Source: Cryptomeria japonica
Taxonomy: Eukaryota; Streptophyta; Pinopsida; Cupressales; Cupressaceae
Length of the DNA stretch: 62,000 bases
Direction: 5' to 3'
Assembly (NCBI RefSeq): GCF_030272615.1
Contig: NC_081408.1
Span: 305,841,450-305,903,449, forward strand
Each line of letters opens with the position of its first letter. Position 1 is the first letter of the stretch. Under the pieces are notes generated by a model. That model saw nothing but the letters and a program-made list of their open reading frames with translations, searched no databases and was not told where the DNA came from. The position numbers were made by a program, and so were the translations under genes. Of this stretch, positions 1 to 10,413 are shown piece by piece.

Positions 1-331
1 TATGTTATGTTTTTCTGAAAAAATCAGGAACAATTTTTTGTGTACGAGAGGTTTGACCCTCTTAATCTTATCCAATTTTAAAAAACATTAGTAGTTTAGA
101 AACTAGACTCAGGGTACTAAAATTCTTATTCTTTTCTCAACTCCTAGTTTTGAGTGCATGACCTTCAAATATCTCTTTGAAGTTTAGGTTTACCTATTTT
201 TAGAAAAAAAGTGGCCACTTATACCTTCATTTTTGTTCACCATCTTGGTGCACTTACCCATATATATATGTATACATATCTATCTATATATATTTATATA
301 AATATAAATATATATATAAATATAAATATAA

Positions 332-373
<42 letters not shown>

Positions 374-595
374 GTATATATGTATATATCTATATATATG
401 TACATATAAATGAATGCATGAATACCATAATCAAATCTACCTCAAATAATGGTTTAAGGGTGGAAACATAAGATAATTAAAGCTTATATATATAAATATT
501 AATCTGTATAAATATATATTATATATTTATATATACAAAAGTGAGAAGCAACGAGCCAAAGATAGAAGAAAGGGAAAGATTAAAACTATGAGCTA
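1..595. other. AT-rich non-coding DNA with simple repeats
   Basis: No credible gene is seen. The stretch is dominated by TA-, TATAAA- and CA-type simple sequence. It lies just beyond the apparent 3' end of the minus-strand LINE, so part of the TA-rich DNA at about 480-650 may be the LINE tail or its target, but I cannot place the exact LINE end or a target duplication. Confidence 0.7.
336..370. repeat. (AC)n microsatellite
   Basis: An uninterrupted AC dinucleotide tract of about 35 nt, flanked on both sides by TATA/TAAATA simple repeats, is read directly from the sequence. An open frame across it is an artefact of the repeat. Confidence 0.97.
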
Positions 596-599
596 ATAT

Positions 600-790
600 C
601 TATACATGTATATATAAAAATATACATATATGTATATATTAACAAATAGACCTTTGAATGCAAAGACATGGAGAACAGAGCAATGTGTGAGTAGAATAAA
701 TCTGATAATGCAACATACACGAATACAACTAACCATGAGGACACTATACTTGAACCACTAAATAAAAACCCCCACATCCCAACGGGAAAA
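600..790 (-). other. Probable LINE 3' UTR
   Basis: This is the sequence downstream (minus strand) of the RNase H stop near 791. It has no ORF and runs into TATA/TACATA simple repeats near 600-650, which is compatible with a LINE 3' tail. The exact end is not defined. Confidence 0.45.
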
Positions 791-1162
791 TTAACCAACA
801 CCTACTCTTTCCTCCCAAATACTGTCAGCTCCTTGATTAGCCAAGGAGTTTGCTATCAGATTACCTTCCCTATAGATGTGGTTAACTGTGGAGTACTTAA
901 ATTGTTTTAAGAGATCCAAGGCTCTCAAAACCAGGCTGTTCAATCTCCAATTTGGGGTCTTGCCTGATCTTAAGGCATTGATTGTTATTGTATAGTCCCC
1001 TTCAATTTCCAATTTATTGATACCTAAGTCCTTATAGAGTATGAGGCCTTCAGTAAGGGACCCTAGTTCTGTCTCATTATTAGAGGAAATCCTTATAGGT
1101 TTTGAGAATCTTGCTACAACTGATCCATCCCATAGATGAATTACACCCCCTATCCTTGCCAT
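791..1162 (-). pseudogene. LINE ORF2 C-terminal RNase H domain
   Basis: The translation matches the RNase H-like domain (RVT_3 type) that ends many plant L1 ORF2 proteins. It degrades the RNA of RNA-DNA hybrids during target-primed reverse transcription. Visible landmarks are an acidic residue in NNETELGSLTEGL, the strand containing EIEGDYTITI (D kept, usual following Ser lost) and the closing motif YREGNLIANSLANQGA. It lies directly downstream of the RT zinc-finger piece in the same element. The upstream frame is broken, so this is one domain of a dead ORF2 and not an independent gene. Confidence 0.85.
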
Positions 1163-2194
1163 TCTTGGGTTGCCTCTCGATGCCCCATCAAAGTTAAGTT
1201 TAAACCACCCTTTGGCTAGAGGAGACCACCTGCAACCTTTCCTAATATTTGCAACTTTGTTCCCTCCTAAACCGAAAAAGGGGAGGATGATGAGACCTTG
1301 CTAATTTTTCCTAATTTTCTCATCCCTTGGTGTGAATGGAAGATTGTTGAAGTTCCCACTACTTAATTTATAGTTGGATACTTCAATTATAGAGGCCTCT
1401 ATTTTGTTCCACAACTGTTTGATTGGCATAGACATATCCTTAAAGATTCTTCTATTCCTCTCCTTCCATATTTCCCACAAGAGAATCGATGGGGAGATGA
1501 TCCATAGTAAACCAAAAAGACTCGATCTAAGATAAGTAGGCCATGATAACAAGAGTTCTACCAGAAGGTTGGGCAAATCTGTAAGCCAATTTAGTTAGTT
1601 GATCAACCTCAACGAACATAAGTTAGTGAAATTTCAATTGAATAATAGATGATCAATCATTTCTTCTGCATTGAGGCAAAGAGGGCACCTGCTAGGACTA
1701 GGATAACCTAGCTTCTTAAACCAATCCATGGTCATAATTCTCTTTTGCATTGCTACCCACAAGAAAATCCCCGCTTTCGAAAGACATAATTTGTCCTAGC
1801 ATAAAGAAATAGGTAACTTTGTTTTGTTGGGATAGAGTCTGTTACAAATAAAATTGTATCCATCCTTGACCTTGTATTCTCCTGACGGGGTCTTGGACCA
1901 AATGAGAGCATCGGATTTATTGCTGAGCGTGATCTTTCTTTGATCTAAGATTTCTTTAATTTTATTACATTTCTCTTTTTGTAATCCCAAATCCACTAAA
2001 GATTTCCACTTCCATCCTAGAGCAGGGTCCTCAAGATTACTAACAACGTAGGCAGCCACAAATATACCAGCCTTTGTTTCCAAAGTATCCTTCAATATCT
2101 GGTCATTCAAAACCTTATGTATCAGTGGATAGCCACCCCACAAATCATCCCAAAATAAGGCCAGCTGACTAAGAAGTTCCAAATTCTCGAACAT
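1163..2194 (-). pseudogene. LINE ORF2, zinc-finger (zf-RVT) region and linker
   Basis: The minus strand encodes the region between RT and RNase H of plant L1 elements. The 1,796-2,194 part ends in SDALIWSKTPSGEYKVKDGY. It continues at about 1,630-1,795 into a CPLC...H segment typical of zf-RVT (reads RCPLCLNAEEMIDHLLF), then the 1,301-1,576 part with an IWKERNRRIF motif. Stops and frame changes separate the blocks. By family this domain is thought to bind nucleic acid during retrotransposition. The order RT, zf-RVT, RNase H is canonical. Confidence 0.82.
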
Positions 2195-2714
2195 TTAGGC
2201 GAGTTTTGATTTTTGAAAATGCTAGGGGGATTCCTAGAATCTAGATATTTGCTTGACAAAATTCTCACCCATTTTCTGTGGGGTTCCTTGTACATTTTCC
2301 AAATTAATTTGGCCCCTAAAACCTTGTTTTGGGAGGCTTGATTTTTGAGCCCTAAACCCCCTTTGTCCTTAGGTTGACATAGCTTATCCCATGCTATCAA
2401 AGCAACTTTATTCTTGTTTATCAAACCCTACCAAAAAATAGGTTCTGAGTTTTTGATCTAACATTTTTTTAACACCCTCTGACAAAGGGAAACAAGTCAT
2501 CTGATATTGGGGGAGGGAAGATAGAATAGATCGTAACATGATAACTCTGCCTGCCGCTGAGAACCATTTATGTCCTTTCTAGTTGGAGTTTTTGATCTAG
2601 CTTAGATAAGATGTGTCCCCAAAGGTTGGAAGTTCTCTGCCTCTTATCCACTGGGAGGCCTAAATATTTGCAAGGTAAATATCCTAGTTGAAATCCTAAC
2701 ACTTTGGTGATGGC
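2195..2714 (-). pseudogene. LINE ORF2, C-terminal part of reverse transcriptase
   Basis: Minus-strand frames read LGYLPCKYLGLPVDKRQ, the conserved post-catalytic RT motif of plant L1 elements, followed by WDKLCQPKDKGGLGLKN, another family landmark. Several stops and a frameshift lie between the blocks. The segment starts abruptly at 2,714, where element A begins. The preceding residues of the same RT are found 16.6 kb away at 19,285 (see the LINE entry). Confidence 0.87.
2710..2714. repeat. Left target duplication of element A (ATGGC)
   Basis: ATGGC immediately precedes the TGTAATGCC terminus of element A and recurs at 19,280-19,284 right after its TACTACA terminus. Removing one copy restores the LINE frame across the junction, so this is a true 5-bp target site duplication. 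Confidence 0.93.
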
Positions 2715-3941
2715 TGTAATGCCCCGCCAGGAACCCCAAAGGAAAACCCACAACAAGGGTGAAACAATTTTTTTTTTTAAAGTATAAACATCATAAGTGC
2801 ATTTACACAACATGCACGATAACGCAAGCGGAAGACTTACATTAGAATTCCTTAAGGGTTACCACCGAAGAATTAACTTCAAGAATAAATTCCACAAAAT
2901 CATAAATCCACATATGCATCATTAACTCAATGATCACAAGAAGCCATAAGCAAATAAAGATTCATCATAGAAAGATTGAAAGGATACAATATAATCTTCA
3001 CTTCAGTAAGCATTTACTAATATCATCAAGGAAACTGATAAAATCATCCCAACAAGGATTACATTGCTCTTCCAATACATAGCTTCTCAATAAACACATA
3101 AAGATAGATCTCATCCAGTTAGAAGGTTACATAAGATTAATATTACAATGATATAATGACCACAAGGGTCTCCAAATAACAATAATCTTCAAACAAGAGA
3201 TGAAGCATGAGTCACGAACCACAGGAACATCTGCAAAGCCAATCCTCACATGAAGGTACAAATCCGAACATCCGATGGGAAGTGGCACTAACACCCGACC
3301 ATGTAATTCCCAAATGGAATCACCCCACCATGCTAGGAGATAGCTGAGGACCCTCAAACAAGCATAAGCATGACATGGTTGACAAAACAATACGACTCCA
3401 TGACATCACATAAAGACTCCACAAGAATCCAGGTGACTCAACATCACAAACACACAAGTGAACCAAATAGAGAGTGTCATCGCATAGCTTAAGATGGATA
3501 CCATGGTACAACCTCCATAGGTCCCGACTCACTGTCTTGGTAACCTCTCCCGAACCTCCAGTTCCAATTAAATCTCATGCGGACCCTACCAGCCTTTCAT
3601 GAAGACAAGGTGGTCGGTTTTCCATTCTAGGCCTTCCTGCAACATTATGAGCCCTGTACTAGCACTCACCTATGCGCGAGGTACAATTACCTTTATTAAT
3701 GTTATGATACTACCTACCTAATCAATTCATTAGATTACCAGTTATTATCTGATTTTCGCTGGGTCATAATGCCTACCACGTTGGGTGCAACCCCCAAGCA
3801 AAAGCCACTCTCTCAAAGGACACTACACAAGGATGGTCACTCCCTGAGGACCCTATGGTGAAGCAGACAACCATTACTCCAGTATCAAAAACAAGTGGTC
3901 AAACAAGGACATTCTGACTCTTGGCTAACCATAAGGCAAAG
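2715..3941 (-). repeat. Tandem duplication copy 1 in element A (about 1.23 kb)
   Basis: The sequence from TGTAATGCCCC at 2,715 is repeated, with divergence, from TGTAATGCATT at 3,942. Shared blocks include CATCCGATGGGAAGTGGCAC (at about 3,270 and 4,504) and the run around AGAGTGTCATCGCATAGC. The offset is about 1,227-1,234 bp throughout, so this is one tandem duplication of the LTR end (U5 side on the minus strand). Confidence 0.88.
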
Positions 3942-5110
3942 TGTAATGCATTGCCAGAAACCCTAAAGGAAAACAATACAACTAGGCCACTAGAAGGGCG
4001 TAATAATTTTTTTTTTTAAAAGAACAAGTGCACTAATTATAACCATTGCATGTATACTAACACAACGAAAGACTAACACATGATTTCCTAAGGGTTACCA
4101 ATGAAGATTACTTCGTAGATTATATTAACACCACGGAAAATCCTATTGTTCAGCTAATAGAAAATTAAAGGCTTAAGATAAAAACTACACATACATCTAA
4201 ATTCTATAATGAAAGAATCAAAGTACTCCAATGCATTCACTTCCCATAGATCATATACACAAAAGATTAAAGAAATTGAATTAACATACATTCCAATGAT
4301 TCCCTTTTCACAATATCCATAAATACATGGTTTCCAGTAATACCACAAAATCTAAAGTTACAAAATCAAGGTTACATAAAAGTTTGATACAATGACCACA
4401 AGGTCTCAACTAAACAATAATCACGAACATGAGCTGGTACATGAACCACGAACCAAGAAAACATGAGCGAAACCCTTCCTCACCTCAAGATACATTCCAG
4501 AACATCCGATGGGAAGTGGCACTACCACCCGACCATGTGATTTCGAAATGGAACCACCCCACCGTGCTAGGAGATAGTAGAAAACCCTCAAGCAAGCAAA
4601 GTAAGACAAGTACAAAAGGACTACAAGACTCCGCAAACATCCATGTGACTCAACTCACAAACACTAGTGACTCTAAGGAGAGAGTGTCATCGCATAGCTT
4701 AAGATGGATACCATGGTACAACCTCCTAGGTCCCAACTCTCTATCTTGGTAACCTCTCCCAACTTCTGGCTCCAACTAAGTCTCATATGGACCCTACCAA
4801 TCCTTTCATGAAGACAAGGTGGTAAGTTTTCCATTCTAGGCCTTCTCGTAACATTATGAGCCCTATACAAGCACTACACCTATGCACGAGGCACATTATG
4901 TTAATTAATATTTATTCTAACCACCCCCTAATCAATTATTAGGTTATCACTTTTTAACTGACTTCTGACGGGTTATCCTGTCATCCACTTCGGGCATGAC
5001 CCCCGCTTGAAAGCCACTCTCTCTCATAGGACACTACAGGAAAGGTCTCTCTATGAGAACTCTATGGTGAAACAGACAACCATACCTAATCCTGACAAAC
5101 CATAGGTGAA
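3942..5110 (-). repeat. Tandem duplication copy 2 in element A
   Basis: This is the second copy of the 1.2-kb unit described at 2,715. It is collinear to about 5,095-5,110, where the similarity fades after a shared GTGAA(A/G)CAGACAACCAT block. No coding potential is seen; open frames on either strand are short and not conserved between the copies. Confidence 0.82.
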
Positions 5111-8100
5111 GGATACACAATCACTAACCAAAGATTGACCATTTGGACAAAACACACAATGGCTCACATCAATAAGGTTATACATCAACACCTGACCAAG
5201 GAAATATAATAACATAGGACACAATGACAACTCAACCAGAATTGCGACAGAATTTACACTTGACTGAAAACACCATTTACACAAGATCCTAATACATGCA
5301 ATCTTTTCTTAAAACAACAAAATGCATAAATAGCTTTCAACTTAAGACTTCTAGAAAATAAGAATTACAACTATATTAATACAAATAAACCAATGTTGTC
5401 ATTTGTTGAGAAAAGTGGTAAATGAATTAGGACACATGGGAATATAGAGAACTTAGACGATCTAAACTTAGTATTTTAAACCATAAGAAATATCGATATT
5501 TCTTAGCGAAAAAGAAACATATATGCAATGTTACGACTTCCGTAACTTCTATCATGCTTCCTAACAAATAACCTTATAATATAACTAAGAGATTAAATAC
5601 CCCTATTCACTAATATAGCGATTAAATTAATTAACATCTATTTCTCTTATGATTTCCATTCCTCTATTTCAACCGAATAATAATACATTTTCAATAAATA
5701 ACGATATAAGCAAAATCATATAAATAATCGTAACCTATATCTAAAACCTGCAATTTCAGACTTCCTTAAATAATAACCAAAATTAAATAAAGAACCTACC
5801 TCTTTATGCTTGAAACTGGCTTGGAATGAACTCTTCCGTGCCTCCTCTAAATCGACCTACTTCTTCCTTGATGGCTCAAGAATTCTTTCACAAATCTTCT
5901 ATTCTCCTTCTATCTCTGCTCTAAAATACTTTCTCTCTAATCTCTCTTCTAACTTACTATCTTTCTCTCTACTCCACTTGCTATCTTCTATCTTTTTTCC
6001 TCTATTATTCACTTCTTCATTCCATTCTCTAATCCTTCATTGCATCTCACCTCTCCCTTCTCTTCCAACTCAATGGTCTATATATAGTGTTGTCATCTAC
6101 CCTCTTTCCTACTTTTGGGCTATCTCTCTTAGTGGTGGATTGATTCTAAATGACACCACTCATGGTTTTATTGCAACATAATAGTCCTAAATGGTTTTGA
6201 ATTCTTATATGCGCATCATGTAACATTATCCATTACCTACTTCGTGACACCAACCACCATAGTTGTTAAGTCCATAATTATAGATTATCCATGTGGCTTT
6301 TAACTCCAAGACTAAGTCGACTTTACTAAAAATAACTTCCTAAAAATATGCAAGGTTAACTAAATTCAAATTTGCATGTATTGTTTTCCAAGACCAAAAG
6401 TTCTGGATGCCTACCACGTACATGGGTTGGTCGACGTGGTCCATGAGAAACCAAAGTTGCAACGTGGTTTTAACTATGACTGGTATTAAATCCCTGCCAC
6501 CATATCGGGTATGTGTCTACAACGTGATTTGTTAGCATTTTTAATGGATGAGGAGTGGTAGTCGATGGTTTTTATGCCTTCCTTAATTCAAATAACCTAC
6601 CTTTAAACCCACCTACTACCTCATTTGACATGGAGTATGTTTATCGCTATCGTTGCCAAGTATCTACCATGTTTGCCTATGTCGATTGATATCAGCCTGC
6701 CAACCCAAGTCTGTCATTTCATTGTGAGTCATGGTGCTAGGTCGACCTCTTTTCATTGGTTCCTCTGCCGTTTACTGGCAATCATGGTTTGCTTTCAATA
6801 AAAAGGAAGGAGGTGTGGTTAAATACCTTTGTTTCTATGTCTCTCGGGTTGTCCATAGACCATCGACTTGCTGTTCACTGCAGTCGTGGGATGCCAAGTC
6901 GACTTTGTTGCTTACCATGGGCCATGGGGTGACAAGTCGATTAGTTACATCGGCTTCCCTATCAACTCGACCACCAGTTCAATAACTGTCGAACTTCTAA
7001 CCCCCCACATTTTCAAATATGATAAATAATGATATACATGACTTTATAATATATGATATATTTAAGAAAAAACCTTATATATATAATTCCAAATTATATA
7101 CATGCGTATTCAAAAACATAATATCTTGAATTGACAAGATTATCTAATGATAAAGTAATCATTTAAACATAATTTTAAAATAAATACACATAATTAAAAG
7201 TCACCTTCGTGCCTATAATATATAATCATAGTTTTATAAATGCATATTCATTAATACGTTATTGTGAATAATCATGTTCGTATAAAATAAAAATCGCATA
7301 AGCATAATTCCAATATTCACCTCTAAATATATATACATATATATGTGTGTTCGATAAAATCAAGTTGTCTACCATTTAACTTATGTCTATATAACAAACG
7401 ATTAATCATTCTATATATATGGTACGTTAGGTCGTAAAATCCAATTTATTCAACTTATAAATAATCATATTAAAAATAATCAATATAATTAAACATGAAT
7501 CATAATTACCTACATGTATATATATGTATATGATCGAGTCCGAATATACGTATGAAATACGTATAACTATAGTATAATTTTGAAAACCAGCATTGAATAT
7601 AGTTTCGATAATTCACCTACTTCTACACGAAGGACGTTAAATCATAGAGTCACTATTTAATTCACATTATTAACAATTTTTCACCCTTCATAGACAAATA
7701 AAACACAACACGCAATAATTAAAATCACTAAACACACAAACTGAGCAAACCTCAAGCAAATACTCATAAAAGATCAAACAACAAAATACGAAGGCCAAAC
7801 AAACTGACAGGTTGACCAAATGACGACACTCACACGAGTGTAACTGAATAAAATAGGGTCAACTACTATCTCCTCCACTTCCATAGGAAAATATAAGGCC
7901 CGCTTAGACCTGTGAAGCCAGGTGGAGACGATACCCCATACCTACATGGTACTTGTACCTGCAATTATCCTGCATCACCGAACCACACATGCATATATAC
8001 AATATAGAAAACATGACATACACACCGATGACGGAGAATCACGACGTTCCTTGTCTCACCGAAATGAGTGAAGGAAAATTGTCCCCTTGCATCCAATACA

Positions 8101-8349
8101 CTCGTAGACACACAACATATAATTCCACATTGCATAGATAAAGTAAAGTGTCAGTACATAGCAATAATCCATAAAATGCCATAAATCACAAGTACTGAAA
8201 TACTACAAATAAATTATGCATCTCATATCCAGATAAAGCATGAAATAATGTCAAATAAGTCTGAATACCAAATTATGGTAATGTATCCACTGAGAACAAC
8301 CAATAATAAAATATGAGTCCAATAAGTTCAAACGAGTAGGGGTACTACA
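5111..8349 (-). other. Element A, left LTR-like unit, promoter and leader part
   Basis: There is no gene. On the minus strand a CTATATATAG TATA-like box near 6,070-6,080 is followed by a purine-rich leader (about 6,050-5,800). Upstream (6,310-6,990) lies a region rich in GTCGAC sites. The unit begins on the minus strand with TGTAGTACCCC at 8,349. The part at 7,680-8,349 matches the outer end of A at 18,611-19,279. Confidence 0.6.
6310..6990. repeat. GTCGAC-rich palindrome cluster
   Basis: At least four exact GTCGAC palindromes (near 6,316, 6,430, 6,741 and 6,898) and several TCGAC/GTCGAT variants occur within about 680 bp. The surrounding DNA is AT-rich and otherwise poor in CpG. It lies in the U3-like part of element A. 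Its function is unknown. Confidence 0.6.
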
Positions 8350-8805
8350 CAAAGACACTACATGGTTAAGACAATGAAGCCAACATATATCTCTTGGTCA
8401 AAGGTACCAAATACGCCTCCACAGGATGACTGAACCACAAACCAAAACAACACATAATACACTTACAACATCATTGATTGAAAAGAGATGAAATAAAACA
8501 TTCTTTCAACAATCACATCATTCAATTTCCAAATCAATTATTCCATATGGAATGAAATCCACATTAAACATTTAACCGGTTATAACATGAATTCCAAACA
8601 GGCATTTAAATCATTTTCAGATTATATCCAAATCTACCAATTTGAATCTCTAATTCATGCCTTGATTTCTGTTGATAAATTTACTAACCACATAATAAAA
8701 ATCATATGAAAATCACCATTTATTCTTAACATAAAACAACCACATCAACATATTCACTTAATAAAATTTAAATTAAATTCAATAACACATACCAATTTGC
8801 ACCGG

Positions 8806-9140
8806 TAAAGCACAAGGTCAAGCGGTGGCAAACGACAACCCGTAGTGGTGCTGCTGCCGTGGCAACAGACACTACCTACTGGTAGTGTCGCTACCACTAG
8901 TAACAACCCTATCGACCGGTAGTGCTGCTACCGCTGGTAATGACCACTATCGATCGGTAGCACTGCTACCAACTTGTAGCAGTACTATCGACCAATAGTG
9001 CCACTACTGCTACCAACCGATCGGTAGTGTTGCTACCAACTGGTGGAAGTCCTACCGATCGGTAGCACTGCTACTGCGTAGCGGTGCTGCCTACCGGTAG
9101 TTCTGCTACCTGCGGGTAGCAGACACTACCGACTCACGTG
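8806..9140. repeat. Cluster of GGTAG...CTACC hairpin motifs
   Basis: Many variants of GGTAGYRYYGCTACC occur in about 330 bp, for example GGTAGTGTCGCTACC, GGTAGTGCTGCTACC, GGTAGCACTGCTACC and GGTAGTGTTGCTACC. GGTAGC-ACT-GCTACC is a perfect short hairpin. The cluster is GC-rich inside AT-rich DNA and has no long ORF. Confidence 0.85.
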
Positions 9141-10058
9141 ATGAGACAAGCCCATCACGGGAGCGGTAAAGTCTACGAACAAACCAAAAACACATGCCTC
9201 CAAGGCATTCTAAAACCAAAACATCACAAAATCAACAACCACAAATAACATTCCATTTCTAGAATTATTTCACGGGCACACATATACAGTGCCAATTTCC
9301 AAAATTTCAAGGAAAAGTTACCAGCAAGGTAAATGATGAAATAAACACACTGGAAAGAATGGCTAGCAAACTCTTGACAGTAAGAAGCAAGGATGCATCC
9401 AACAACCCAATCTAAAATACTTTCTTTCCAAATAAGGGGGTAAATCCAGAAGTTGTTTGCAATGAACAATTAACACACAACAAGAAGAAATGAACAATTC
9501 CTTTCCTAAATGTAACCATATGCTAATAGCATCACAAAATCAACTATATCAGGCAATCTTTCTTTCATTTCAATATTCTAAAAAGAATCTACATGCATAT
9601 TTCATTTTCCAATCACACAAGAAGAAAACTGAAATATACAAGATCAAATCAAAACATCAAAATAGATTTCCAACCTGAAGCAAAGGCAAGCAAGGAAATG
9701 AAGGAACACCAATCTTACAACCTAGGTCGAATCTCCAGCTCCTCCAGGAAGTTTTCCAAAATTCTTTACTTCTCTCCAAAAATTCCTCTTCTTCTCCTGC
9801 CGTGAATCCCATAATGGATGCCCAAAAATATCTTTTTAACCTATGCTTCTAGGTTAAAGTTATTTCATCCAATCAGATTTAAATATTTTAAAACTAAAAA
9901 GGCAATCAAATTTATTTCTCTCACAAAATAATAATTCTTTCAAATGATTAAGTTAAAAGGCCAAATGGAAAAATACAAAGGAAAGCTTTTATTTATTCTT
10001 TTTCCATAAATACTTCCTTCAACATAAGCATTTAACCTTTTTAAATGGCTAGGCAATT

Positions 10059-10197
10059 TATTTATTTCACAAAAATATCAATGCAACTTTACACAATAAA
10101 TTAAGCCATTTGACCATTTAATCTAGCAATCATTAATTTAAATAAATCAATAATCGCAGAGCATATTAATCAACTAATTACACCATCACAAGATAGC
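10059..10197. repeat. 139-bp direct duplication, left copy
   Basis: Bases 10,059-10,197 are repeated at 18,472-18,610 with a constant offset of 8,413, no indel and about four mismatches. The copies border copia-1 exactly on each side. The length is far beyond the 5 bp expected of an LTR-element target duplication. Confidence 0.93.
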
Positions 10198-10408
10198 TGT
10201 TAGGTCCCAGAGGCAACTGAGAGGGTGGGGGGGGGGGGGTGAATTAGTTGACAAATAAATTCAAACCAAAAACAACTTAACCAACTTGATGCTTAATACT
10301 GGTTAACCAGTTCAATATGCCGGTAGACAGTTTTAACAGTTAATTACTATATCGGTAAGGATTAGTGCAAGAAACATAAAGACAAAGTCATCCACAACAC
10401 ATAACACC

Positions 10409-10413
10409 AATAT
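10409..10413. repeat. Left target duplication of element B (AATAT)
   Basis: AATAT directly precedes TGTAAGGCCCC at 10,414 and recurs at 15,355-15,359 directly after GGGCATGACA. It is a perfect 5-bp duplication at the ends of a TG...CA unit. Confidence 0.88.

Larger units (their letters stand above)
8350..10197 (-). other. Element A, right LTR-like unit, inner part
   Basis: This is non-coding and is continuous with 18,611-19,279 once copia-1 is removed. On the minus strand a purine-rich leader-like stretch lies at about 9,820-9,700, then a palindrome cluster at about 8,806-9,140. The unit abuts the second terminus at 8,349 without a recognisable primer-binding site or polypurine tract, so one or both of these were lost in a deletion. 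Confidence 0.55.

Noticed and set aside
211-471. Open frame across the CA/TA microsatellite
   Set aside because: It is a product of the simple repeat; it reads as His-Thr and Ile-Tyr runs with no domain.
5810-6181. 123-codon Ser/Leu-rich plus-strand frame in element A
   Set aside because: It is the reverse of a purine-rich leader, not conserved in the sister unit, and low in complexity.
8350-8380. A primer-binding site just right of TACTACA at 8,349, which would make A a plus-strand element
   Set aside because: CAAAGACACTACATGG matches no familiar tRNA 3' end, and the termini fit the minus orientation better.
8806-9140. CRISPR-like array
   Set aside because: Units are irregular in spacing, have no unique spacers, and lie in plant nuclear DNA; they are degenerate hairpin repeats.
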